A program made the translations under genes and the position numbers. Below, one piece after another: positions 11,377 through 21,800 of a stretch of DNA of 64,000 nucleotides; the first letter of the stretch is position 1; the number at the start of each line of letters is the position of its first letter. The notes under the pieces are model-generated. The model was not told the origin of the DNA. It did no database searches and was given only the letters and a program-made list of their open reading frames with translations. The stretch lies in assembly GCA_013115135.1 (NCBI GenBank), contig JABANP010000160.1:1-64000 (forward strand), given 5' to 3'. The DNA is from Perkinsus olseni. Taxonomy: Eukaryota; Perkinsozoa; Perkinsida; Perkinsidae.

Positions 11377-13119
11377 GTGAGCATCTGTGGACCAATGCCT
11401 GAGCAGTTCCTTCCTGCACTCCTTCGAGGGATGCACGTCAATCACATGACGCGCGTTATGGCCTGGCTCTTCTTTCTTCGCCGAGGACTAGGGAGCTCTC
11501 CCATTACGCGAGAGCAAATTCACGAGGTAAGGTTTGGCAAAAACACGCATTTTACTGGTCACTCGTTTCAGGCTTCTGCCACGGCGCATCCGAGGCCTTC
11601 CTTGAAGAGAGGCCTCAGGCCAGTGCTGAGTGAGGGGAAACTGAAGATCGACGAGAGTGGCCAGAGAATGGTCTCAGTGAGAACCTTATAGCGAAGCAAA
11701 ACCCCTTCCCGCCTTCAACTCTCTTCCATTCTCACACTCAGAAAGCGAAGAACATATCAGTTGAGCTACAGTCATGGTACGATGGTATTCCAGGAGCAGG
11801 TTTGAAGGTAGGCTAGTTCCGTGTACAATGGCTTCACTATGGGGTCGTTCGGGAACGAATTCTGGAACTCAGAATCGATTCTGGAACCTCATTATACGTG
11901 TGAAAATCAATCCCAGAATCGATTCAGAAATACTTAATTGAACAGAGAGTATGTATTGGCTGCAGCTCGTCGGTCCGGAAGTCGAAGGAACGTCCGGTCC
12001 CCGAAACCGCTACGAAGTTTCATCATCCGGTCTGTACGCGATATTCGACTATGTAACCTTGAAGTCGGCTGATGAGGAGGAATATTTCGTGCTCGGCATG
12101 CACAAGCTAAGATGCTTAGCGAAAGACGAGTGAGCTCTTCGCAGCACGCAACTGGCGTTCCCTCTGACTTTTTGTTAGGAAAGGTAGAGTACTGGAAGAC
12201 AAAGCGAGGGTTATCGTACCCCGTGAACCGATAATGTGAGTGATGGTTAGTTGAGCGTAGGGCACCCGATCGGACACCAATGATCAGCTCGCGAAGGATC
12301 AGTCGACTGAAGATGAGTTGCGCATAGCGAGAATTGATGGTCTGCCATAAGAGAATCGCGAAATACTTTTGGCGGTGTCCTGTTATAGAATCACCGGAAT
12401 TTGAAGCACATTCGATTTCATAACAGTAGACTACAGACACTAGTGAGGCAGACATCGCCACTGTGCTTTTATACAAGGACTCAACACGATATACAGGGAA
12501 TGGATACGTTACACAAGGATTCAACACGTTATACCGGAATGGTCGACATCATTTCTAGTTGTCCAGTATGTGAGCCGTGGTCGTTGATCGAGCCCTCAGG
12601 CACTTCAAACTAGCCTTCCCTTATTGGCTGGGAGCAGAACAGCCCGAGGATTATCAAGTGGAAGTTCGAAAGCCGAGTCAATCACGGCTGGATCGTCGTC
12701 GGAAACCGGTCTCTGACCCGAAAGAAGTCATGAAGCGAGCAGTAACAACGCTCTACTACGGCCTAGCTGGTGCGGCGAGCCAGAGGAAAATGAAGTCTTC
12801 GTCGCATCTACGGTCGAGCATGGAAGTTACAGAAAGGATTGAGGACCCCACGGCTGAGCATTGGTTGCTCACAGAGCTGTGCGAAGATCGAAAAGTGACA
12901 GCGGTTTTTTCCTTGTGTCTGATCTCAGTATCCTCTACTTCAGATCTACGACCAAGGCCTGATCGTCGCAGCTGCAAGTTTGCAGGCCCCGCGATTAACT
13001 CCAAGAACCGAGCTCTGCTATGGTCACGTCATATGCTGATGACTCGTGCCTTCTTAGGAAGATTCGTTTTGAATGATGAGACGCATGAAAAGCTGTTCAA
13101 ATGTTGTTATTGCTTGTGA
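11377..13119 (+). CDS. Paralogue family member A, right copy
   Basis: Mirror of 1535-3455 without the 395-nt insert. The first block is MPEQFLPALLRGMHV to TREQIHEV (11398-11527), followed by a 45-nt intron starting gtaagg and ending cag. The second block ends GQRMVSVRTL with a stop at 11689, after which the conserved WYDGIPGAG word (about 11780) lies in another frame. Then come WLQLVGPEVEG to LGMHKLRCLAKDE (11951-12133) and the last exon with RHFKLAFPYWLGAEQPEDYQ, LYYGLAGAA and HWLLTELCEDRKV (12577-13119). The stop after VRTL is shared with the left copy, so it predates the duplication. It may mark an unrecognised intron or a decayed gene. Confidence 0.5.
11869..11930. repeat. Short element with terminal inverted repeats, right arm
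   Basis: Counterpart of 2501-2580 in the same intron. It runs from TTCTGGAACTCAGAATCGAT to CCCAGAATCGATTCAGAAAT, has lost part of one terminus and is about 18 nt shorter than the left copy. Confidence 0.5.
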
Positions 13120-13684
13120 TTCATCGATTGTGCGAGTTACGAGTTCGATGTTCTCTCCCACAGTGAGAGAACAGTGAGGTTTAGTTCATCATCAATGAAC
13201 TGAACTAGCAGATAACTAAACTAGCGTAAGTCAAGGCTTAAACTTGTGTTCCTACGCAAGTCCATGCGAAGCAGCCTCGAGTGACTCACGATGCATGAAT
13301 GATCTGCCCTCGTACGACCGACAGAGTGCCAATTTTGTATATTGTCGTGACCAAAACTAATCGTCATGACAGAAAACGGCATATGAGATACCATCGCTAT
13401 AGTTAAGGTCTCTGGCACTTCGGACTACAATCTGCAGATTTCTGACGAGGAAAATCCCTCAGTTCCAATACGAGGCGCAGAGGGTACTTTTGCGTATACA
13501 GATAATTCTGAGTATGATTCATGGTCGATTTCTTTCCTATCTCCAAACCCTACCAGCTGCTAGAGGTTGGCGGGGTCGGGCAGTAGGTAGCACACATGAT
13601 GTCGTTTATTCACGATAGTTCGAGAATGAATACTAAGAATAGTATTAACAAAGTTCTGTCGATCGATCGAGGCTCATTCGTCGA

Positions 13685-16417
13685 TCACAATGAGCAGCGT
13701 TCGCGACGAAGAGGGCGTGCGTGTGTGGCAGGTTGAGCCCGTACTTTGTACCGGAGAACCCGGCCACCAACGATGATGCGTATAGACCTAGCGGGCGTCG
13801 TGTACTCGGTGGAAGACCTGCAGAGGCCGGCTAGTGTGTCCGATGAGGTGGCGAGCTCGGTGGTTAGGCCGGTCCTGTAATTGGGACTGATTGCCACATC
13901 TACCATTGGTGACTGAATACGATGCCAACCGCAGCCCTCGACCTGAACACCTGTTAGTTCCATGAGGCTGGAAGCTGTGTATGGTGACTGACTAAATACG
14001 ACCTGGTCGACCAGCCCAGCCAGGTTGCTACCGGGCTCTGTCATGGACTTAGACTCCATGGTGAGGTTCACGCAGTTGGCCTGTGGCCGGGACAGGTCCG
14101 ACGCGCGAACGTCTCCTTGGACCATCTTGCGCTTGGTGGAGCTGCCATAGTAGCCCTCATACGGACCCCGCGTCTCCGCCGCTCTAGCATTGGGGTCCTG
14201 CCCGGCTAGGGTGGAGCTAATAACCATGCAAGGGGCCCCCGTGGGCAATGGCTGGTCTGGCATAACAGTGCTTATTGCCACCTGTTCAACCGAACACGGA
14301 CAAGTCACCCCATCCACAGCCACACCGGGAAGCAACTGATTCCTCAGGTCCCTAATAAGGTTGGTGGAGCAGCCTAGCGGAGAAGTGGAATTAGTTGGGG
14401 CTTTCCAGCAGTCACTGATGAAGGCACAACGGGCACTCAGATTAGCATCCACACCGTCACAGGCACGGGTGACCGAATCCTTAAGTACGCCGCCGACACG
14501 CCTGAGAGTGGACGTGGTAAAGAATTTACTAGTCACTCTGTCAAGTGTAGCGCAGACGGACCGTGAATAGATCAAGCTGGCGTACTTGGGATTCAGGTGC
14601 GGCTGCATGCCAGTCAAGGCCGCACAAAGGGCGTTTGATGCAGCCCGATTGTCCACCCGGATGAGCTCAGCGTAGGACTCATTCCTTATGGGAATCTCCT
14701 TTAGGGCAGCTGACACATCATTCCTCAAAAGACCAGACACACTGGCAGTGGGCACGAGTGGGACACGGATCGGGTTGGTGATGAGTGGCTCGGGGCTACT
14801 GAGCGGCACTGGGCTTACTAAACGCTGGTCCAATGCGCGGTAGATCTTGGATGCAGGCTTGTACCCCCCACTTGCCATGCACCTAACAGCTGAGAGGGAG
14901 CAGGCGGCTTGGTCCGGGTGCCTCCGGTAGTACAGGCATGCTGGCAGGCTCGTGAGTGGCGGGAAGCCGAGCGATGACCCCAGCATCATAAAGGACCCAA
15001 TGTAAGCCCGCAGCCTGTCATCCTTTGGCACACCAGGAAGCAGCCTTCGTAGCTTCCGCCTGGGGCGACTGGACCCTGTGACACTGTTCTCATGTAGCTC
15101 CTGCATCAACAGAGGGCCAGTTCTTAGTGCCCTCACCATCAATGCAGGCACCGGGTCCTGAGCACACTTAAGTGCGTCGTAGCACCCCGAGTTTACCAGC
15201 CCGACCTCCTCATCCAAGCCCTGAATGGACAGCGCGCTTTCATCATTCACCTTAGACACCTTTTTCAGAACCTGAGGCAATATAGTATCCCGAAGCACCC
15301 ACTGTTTACCAAAGAGGTACAGTTCATCATCTAGCCAGGTCTCCATTGGCTTCAGGGGCTTCCCCATCACTCCCGATATATGAATGAGCTCTGTCATGAA
15401 GCGCTGTGCAGCCTCCGAGACCACCTGTCTGGCCAAGGGCCCTTGCTCCTCACCGATTGGGATGTAGTCCGGCAATCGGACTAGAACCTGGGCGGTAACA
15501 TTATCACCAGAGCCCCTAATGCGTGCATTGAACCCACACCGGTGGGCTGCCAGGCTAACGTCAGCAAAGGTGTCAACCGTCCATACTTTCTGGCATTGTC
15601 CTTCGACACCCCTCTTGTCGCTCATGAAGCTCAGAGGTGACTGGTCACCTGCCCAGTGCCGTCGAGCCTCCTCTGCCTTGGCTGATAGCCATTTCTGTAT
15701 CTTCGAGCGGGCTAGTTCATCCTTAGCATACTGCGGCAAGCCTTCCTCATCCGCCGTAAACACAAGCTCGGGTGGTGGTAAGGAGGGGTCCGCTGACACG
15801 TACACCACTGACCCATAAAAGGAGTGGATTGCCCCGTAGATGCCTGTCCCGAAGATGTCATCAAGAAATTCAGTTGTACCTCTTGTATTCCAGCCGGTCT
15901 TTTCTTGACACCATTTCTTATAATCTAAGTTAACATTAAATGACAAGCAGCGGTCTGGGGAATCCCTCCGCTCAAGGTCCTGGTCAACAGCCGTAGCAGT
16001 CTTGCCGAGCATTATCTCGGGCACATAGTCAAAGAGGCTGTGTTGGACGTTCCGCTCCGCAGTTGACAGTGCAAGCCTGTTGCGGATTGTTGTGTACCCA
16101 AACTCCCGCTCTTCCACGGGGTTAGGCTGCCTCTCTTTAGTCTTCAACATGAAGATCAGGCTTGCGGGGTCAACTTTAGCCTCTGCAAAATCTTGTGCCG
16201 CAGCCCCGGCGTCGAGGTCCTTTTCTGCAAGAAGCTGCATCAGCTGCCTCCTGTCAGTTCTAGGCCTGCCCGACGGCGAGTAGCCAGTAACCCTCGCATC
16301 GTAGATGTGATAAATATCATCGATGTTGAGGGCGATTGCCTTGTCACCCATCAGGGAGGCAGTGTCCGGCGTTGTGTCAAACGGGAGAACTTGGCTAAAT
16401 CTGACCTCAGCCCACAT
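13685..16417 (-). CDS. Endogenous mononegavirus-like L protein (RdRp and capping domain)
   Basis: An uninterrupted 910-codon ORF. Residues 1 to about 868 look like the central part of the large (L) protein of non-segmented negative-strand RNA viruses; the last 43 or so residues are host repeat. Motifs in order are a polymerase motif A-like NLDYKKWC (163-170), then YVSADPSLPPP (206-216), and motif B-like RGVEGQCQKVWT (269-280). Next is motif C GDN (304-306, followed by V where the family usually has Q). Then come capping-domain (PRNTase) motifs GSST (757-760, preceded by PYEGYY) and HR in GWHRIQSP (831-832). Order and spacing fit the family. The N-terminal part of L, the rest of the capping domain and the methyltransferase are absent. 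An in-frame stop lies upstream of the start codon, so the ORF begins inside L. No stop or frameshift breaks the viral part. The parent virus family cannot be named from this alone. Confidence 0.88.
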   Translation of the reverse strand: MWAEVRFSQVLPFDTTPDTASLMGDKAIALNIDDIYHIYDARVTGYSPSGRPRTDRRQLMQLLAEKDLDAGAAAQDFAEAKVDPASLIFMLKTKERQPNPVEEREFGYTTIRNRLALSTAERNVQHSLFDYVPEIMLGKTATAVDQDLERRDSPDRCLSFNVNLDYKKWCQEKTGWNTRGTTEFLDDIFGTGIYGAIHSFYGSVVYVSADPSLPPPELVFTADEEGLPQYAKDELARSKIQKWLSAKAEEARRHWAGDQSPLSFMSDKRGVEGQCQKVWTVDTFADVSLAAHRCGFNARIRGSGDNVTAQVLVRLPDYIPIGEEQGPLARQVVSEAAQRFMTELIHISGVMGKPLKPMETWLDDELYLFGKQWVLRDTILPQVLKKVSKVNDESALSIQGLDEEVGLVNSGCYDALKCAQDPVPALMVRALRTGPLLMQELHENSVTGSSRPRRKLRRLLPGVPKDDRLRAYIGSFMMLGSSLGFPPLTSLPACLYYRRHPDQAACSLSAVRCMASGGYKPASKIYRALDQRLVSPVPLSSPEPLITNPIRVPLVPTASVSGLLRNDVSAALKEIPIRNESYAELIRVDNRAASNALCAALTGMQPHLNPKYASLIYSRSVCATLDRVTSKFFTTSTLRRVGGVLKDSVTRACDGVDANLSARCAFISDCWKAPTNSTSPLGCSTNLIRDLRNQLLPGVAVDGVTCPCSVEQVAISTVMPDQPLPTGAPCMVISSTLAGQDPNARAAETRGPYEGYYGSSTKRKMVQGDVRASDLSRPQANCVNLTMESKSMTEPGSNLAGLVDQVVFSQSPYTASSLMELTGVQVEGCGWHRIQSPMVDVAISPNYRTGLTTELATSSDTLAGLCRSSTEYTTPARSIRIIVGGRVLRYKVRAQPATHARPLRRERCSL

Positions 16418-16578
16418 CGTTAAGTTAACGATAAGTTAACGTTAACGACGTTAACGGCACGGAGGCCATACGGGCTGACAGCCCTCTCACTGTTGGCTGC
16501 CTCCACACCTCCTTAAGCTCTCCGTCTGGCAGGGCATTGGCCTCAGGGAGTCCACCTGGGAGCGGTCAGGTCACCGAG
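16418..16578. other. Junction between viral ORF and retrotransposon
   Basis: Begins with a dense run of GTTAAC-type words (16420-16456) just upstream of the viral ORF start. About 120 nt with no match elsewhere in the window follow. Retrotransposon homology starts at 16579 (aacaggagagag, matching 22093). No target-site duplication is evident. Confidence 0.5.
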
Positions 16579-18611
16579 AACAGGAGAGAGATGTTCGCCG
16601 TCGTGGACCTCCTGAAGCGGATCGTTCGTCTGGTGGAGTTGGGCCTGAAAGTGAAGAAAATCAGTCTCAGTTCCGACAACGGCTCTGCAGTCGCATGGTG
16701 CAACAGCAACATCTCAAAGGTCAAAGGTTTCGACAAGCTGGCTCTAGGACGACTCCTCAACCAGTATCACGAGGCTCAAGAGATCCTACAAATCCGTGGT
16801 ATCAATCTGGTTACTTCCCACGTCAAAGGGGCCGAGAATCAGAGAGCCGACTCACTCTCTCGTTTCCCGGCTACCTTAGTCTTCCCAAGAAGAATTGAAG
16901 CTGAGACCCCCGGTGTCTTCTTGATCGATCGACCATCGGAACCTAACCCACATGATGAGAACAACGACATCACTTGTAGCTTACCTACCTCTGACTTCAA
17001 GGCCAAGTGTCGAGACATTCTCCCAGAAGATGACACTAAGTGGCGTGGTCTGGAGCTACGAAGACTGATGTTACCTGCGGACCAACAAACTCAGAAGGAA
17101 CGCACCAACAACAAGTACTTTCTCACTTGCGAGGGTAACCTCTACTTCAGGGACATCGAGCAAGTCGACCGCCTGTACATCCCGAGCGAGAAGGGACCCT
17201 GGGCCGATAGGCTCCGAACTGTCTTCATGGCTCTTGCACATCGTCATCACCTCCCAGCGACCTCTATGCTCTCTCGGCTGCGCTCTTTTGGTCTGGTGGC
17301 CGAGCCTGAAGAAAGACGTCCGTGCCTTCGTCGCTCAATGCTTCGTATGCAGGCGAGAGTCTCTACGCATCCTACCTCTGGGTGGCCGTCAGTCTCATCG
17401 TATCGGTGAGAGATTCTCGACGCTCATGATCGACTTCGCTGGGCCATTCCATGGTGTCACCGTCGATGCTCCTGGTGGACCTTGGACGTCTCCCAGCATC
17501 CTCCTGCTTCTCGACCCCTTCTCTGGTTGGTTGGAACTGAAGTTATGTAAGGACCAAACTTCTCGATCTACCATAGAAGGTGTGTTATCATGGGCGCTAC
17601 GGTTTGGTTTTACCTGTAAGACTACACTCCGATCAAGGCAAGGCCTTCGTCTCGGAGCTGAGTGTCGCTCTGTGGAGAGCCTTCGGGGTGGTTCACACCA
17701 CGGGGGCCGGGTATCACTCTGAAGCACAAGGAGCAGTGGAGAACGCCGTCAAGTATCTCAAAAGTGGTATACGCAGGCTCACTGCTCACGTGCCGGTCCA
17801 CATGGTCTTCGAAGGACTCGACTGGATCTCTAGAGTCCACAATACTTCTCCTCGGTATGACGAAGACGTAACGCCTGAAATGGTGGTATATGGAGCACGA
17901 ACTAGGGACTGCCTTGACGCCTTACTGGGCGATCTCGGTGAGAAATCATCTCCAACTGTCGACCCGGACTTCTTGAGAGACCTCTCCGATAAAGTTCAAA
18001 CCATACATCACCGTTGGAAGGGCGTCTTGGCAGAGAAGAGGGCAGCGAACTTGATTGGCGATGCTCGAGAAGACCCTGTTGAGGCCGGGGATGCGACCTT
18101 CCGTGTCATCGTTGATGGTCTTCACAAGAGGCGAGTCCTTGGTCCCTACACAGTGATCAACATCAACGACGAAGGCACCATGGCGACCGTGAAGAAACCC
18201 GAGGAGAAGAAGGGAAACGAGAAAAGTGTCCCTACCTGGCAACTCTACAAAGCTCCGTCGCTGGATGTGGTTAGAAGCTATGGCGACTTGAATCTTCCTT
18301 CAGCTCAAGGGCTGCGTTCAACACCTCCTTCGGCGGGTAAACTGGTCGGCTTCAGAACCTATGGAGAACACGATACTACTTACATCGACTTAGGCAAGGT
18401 GATTGATGAAGATGGCGATGTCCTTACCATTCAACGCTATTTCCTCGACGACAAGGACCGTTGGCACGATAAGAATGCCGACCATGAAAGAGTCGAGATA
18501 GAGGTCAAGAAAGCTGACATCTGCATCACCGGTGATGAGGTGAAGCTAGACAAGCAGGGTCGTGCAACAAGTGGCTTGCGTCGACTGCTCACAGCGGCCG
18601 GAGTGGATAGC
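16579..18611 (+). pseudogene. 5'-truncated retrotransposon copy (RNase H end plus integrase)
   Basis: Nearly identical to 22093-24123 of the full element. It starts abruptly in the RNase H region, so gag, protease and reverse transcriptase are missing. Two single-base insertions, an extra T at about 17286-17289 and another at about 17610, break the integrase frame. One substitution near 18370 changes Asp to His. It runs directly into the LTR that also serves as the 5' LTR of the next copy. Confidence 0.9.
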
Positions 18612-18800
18612 TGAGGCTTCAGCCCTTAGAAGGGGCTTAACAGCGTAGTTCATTGTTGCTAGCTTGAACTCTTGCTATCTTGCTGTAACTTGCTTTCTCG
18701 AGCAATCTTACTTTTTCTCAACCTTTTTTGGGGAGGGGCGTGTGCCCGCTCCCAGCGTCACGCAGCGTGACCCACGCAAGAGACGCTCCATAAACACTAT
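18612..18800 (+). repeat. LTR, upstream copy
   Basis: About 189 nt, identical by eye to 24124-24312. It starts at or near the TGA that ends the integrase frame and ends ...cataaacactat. The 3' edge is exact, because sequence after 18800 and 24312 differs. The 5' edge is an estimate, because both copies are preceded by the same integrase sequence. Confidence 0.85.
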
Positions 18801-21800
18801 CTGTCACGTCACCACGTCACGTCACGAGGTGGCAGCCGCAAGACCGGCTTTTTTACGGATTACCCTTTTCCACCCAACACAACTCTACTTGTGTCATGAC
18901 CGTCAAAGGCGAAGACGACCGCAGTCCAACACATGGTGCATCATCCGAGAAACCCTTCGAGAATCGTTTCCTCTTTCTCGAGGAGACCCTTCAAGAGGTG
19001 GCTCAGGACCAGACCGATCTCCCGGACCTGCTAGACGAGAGATCCTTGAGGAAGCTCACAGATCCCTCTACTCTGGTTACCACTCTCCTTGGCTTTGGTC
19101 GTTTTACGCTCTACACGGAGGTCTCTCTCTACTATGCCCAGATGGCAAACAGGTGTACACTCTTGGTCGTTTCATATCCCGCTGGGACTTGGCCCGCTTG
19201 ACGAAGCCTGGTGAGTGGACTGAGGGAGCATGGTTGAAGATCAAGGCTTGCTCATCTTTGGCTCACCTGCTGGCTCCGATGACTCTGATGCTCCTTGCCT
19301 ACGTTGCTCCCCCTAACATAGCCCTTGTTGTTCAAGAACATTGTATGAACAACAGAGCACGACTCACGGCTTGGCAAAACATCCCCATCTCGGACGACAA
19401 AGCAGCTCCAAAGGATCAAGAAAAAACTGTGAAAGCTCTCAAGTCCTGGTTGAAGTCTTGCTCCGAAGTTCTGGACAACGTGCAGACTGAAATTACTGCT
19501 CCGTTCAGAGATACTGATCCGTCAGCGACATTGCGCAAGTGGTGCACGGTATTGCCGAAGACTGGTCAGATGTGGAGTGAATTCCTCTCGCATGAGCAAG
19601 CTCTTTGTTCCCAGCTTGAACCTGCGATAGCATGGACAGTCAGACGAGACAAGCTGATAAAGTGTCTCACTGATTGTTATCCTTACTTCAGAGATAGTGA
19701 AGTAACTCGTGAACACCGCCTTCCAGAACTCCGATCATGTCGTGATTTGAAGGTCTTCCAAGACAAGCTGAGATCCATCGCTGAGTGCCACGCTCCACTC
19801 TCCGTTGATGATGTTTTGGGAGCCGCGCTTGATCCTGTATGGAGCAGGAAATCTAAAGCAAATAAAACAAAGAGTCGTGAGGAAGCGTCTACTCCAAGCC
19901 GTACCTCTACTCCGGGGCCTGGCGTCGACAAGAGCACTCCCGGCCCAAAAGAAGAGAAGGATGTCAAAGCAAAAGCCCAGTCTGTTAAGCCCAAGTCCAA
20001 AGGCTGTCATAACTGCGGTGACCTCAAGCACTGGAAAAAAGACTGTCCACTGTTGAAGTCCAAGCCCGTTGAGGTCAAGGCCGAGTCTCCAACACCTGAG
20101 AGCAAAGCTGATGACGCCAAGCAAACCCGAAGCGGTCAGACTTACATATTGGGTGACGGTAACGGTCTGACGAGTGGTGATGTGAAAGTACTCCTTGGGG
20201 AGGGCTCGGATTCGGAGAGCAAAACCCTGAAGGCTGGTCTTGACACTTGCTCAAGCATCAATCTGGTGTCCTCTTCTGTTCTACCGAACTTCCGCTTCAA
20301 GCTACTCGACCTCCAAGATGGCTTCACTGTTGATTCCGTTGGCGGTCAGGTCACCTTGAAGCGCATGGCAGAGGTTCGACTTCTGGCAAAAGAAGACGTG
20401 ATCAAGGCCGACTTTTACATCGTAGATGCTCACGTCCTACCGGTTGGCTTCGACCTTCTCATCGGCAAGCAAACTCTTCATGACCTGGGTTATCGACTTG
20501 TGAACGTTGATGAGAAGAAGGATGACACCGACCACACATGGGTCGATCGTCTTGATCACCAAGATAACGTGCTTGCAGCTCATGAAGACCTAGAAGGGAT
20601 CATCAGATCTGAGCCTACCACCGGTCCTACCACTGAAGCCCTAAGGAAACTCACCTCGCCCATCTCGGCGGTCAAACCTCGTCTTGAAGACTCTATGGAG
20701 GAGATGGTCGCGAGAGGAGTGGCTTTCATGTTGGATGAGCTTGAGACTTGGCGTCCGGTTCGAGGCAATTGTCGGTATCGATGCAGGGCTCGCCCCCTTC
20801 TACCCGATGAACAACCTGAAGAAGACTGTCCCTCTCAAACCCACGCGTTTGAATTCGACTGGTTGGACCCACCTGATGCCTCTGCACCTTCATCGCCTAG
20901 TCCTCCGAAGAACCGCGACTTCTCTCAAGGCCTTCTACGACGCCTCAACGACACGTCTCGAGCGAGCTTTGACAAGGAGATCAACCGCTACCTCACTCGT
21001 GGTTGGTGGGTTCCCAAGCGAGAGGTCGAGACCTCGGGGCCTGAAGGAGAATATATCACGGTGTTCCCCGTTGAACAGCTGGCTCACGTTGGTCATCCGG
21101 TCCGCCCTTGTGCGGACTGTCGGCTGAGGAATCTCTCTCTTCCTCCTGCCTCTTATCACGGTTTCTCCATGGGGGAGTGCGCTACGGTGCTCATGGCGTT
21201 CTCTCCGAGTCACCTGAAATTCAAGGATATATCGAAAGCTTTTTATCGACTGCACTTACCTCCCTGGAGGGAGGTCGCTCTCCAGACCGGCGGACGAAGG
21301 TATCGATCACGAAGGGTAGTGTTCGGCCTCCGTTTTGGGCCCTTGGCCTTGGAGAGTTTCACCACTTATCTCATACGAGCCGTCATCAAGGCCTTGACCA
21401 ACGAGTCTCCTCCGACCCTTGCGCCTGAAGAACTATGCTGCTATGTCGACGGACTGCTGCTGATGGCTTACTATGATGATTTCACTCTCGCAAGTCATCA
21501 TAGACAGCTCGTCGATGCTGTTGATGGCCTGCTCGACGAGATCGGAGGCAAGTTCGGCATGGTCTTCCCCCAAGATAAGTCGGCGAACATTGGTGAAGTC
21601 CCCGACAAACACCTTGGTCTCAACTGGTGGTACGAAGGACATCAACTGCTGGTCTCTTGCCCATCGGTACCTGATGGACTGTGGGATTCCGAAATCAACA
21701 AGCTCCTCTCGGACCCGACGAAGCTCACCAAGCGCTCACTCTTCCGCGTCTGTGGTCTCGTTCTCGACCCCTTGGGATTCCATCCCGAGCGAGAGCTTAT

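Larger units (their letters stand above)
8753..13815 (-). repeat. Right arm of large inverted repeat
   Basis: Mirror copy of 646-6086. The inner edge is at caaccgaggg (8753). The outer edge is abrupt: after ggtggaag (13808-13815) the left arm continues with host sequence, but this arm enters the viral L-like ORF. The arm carries B and A on the plus strand, so the two copies diverge around a 2.67 kb spacer. Confidence 0.93.

Noticed and set aside
16193..16423. Small plus-strand ORFs inside the viral L region, as possible other viral genes
   Set aside because: No nucleoprotein or glycoprotein features; they are antisense shadows of the L frame.
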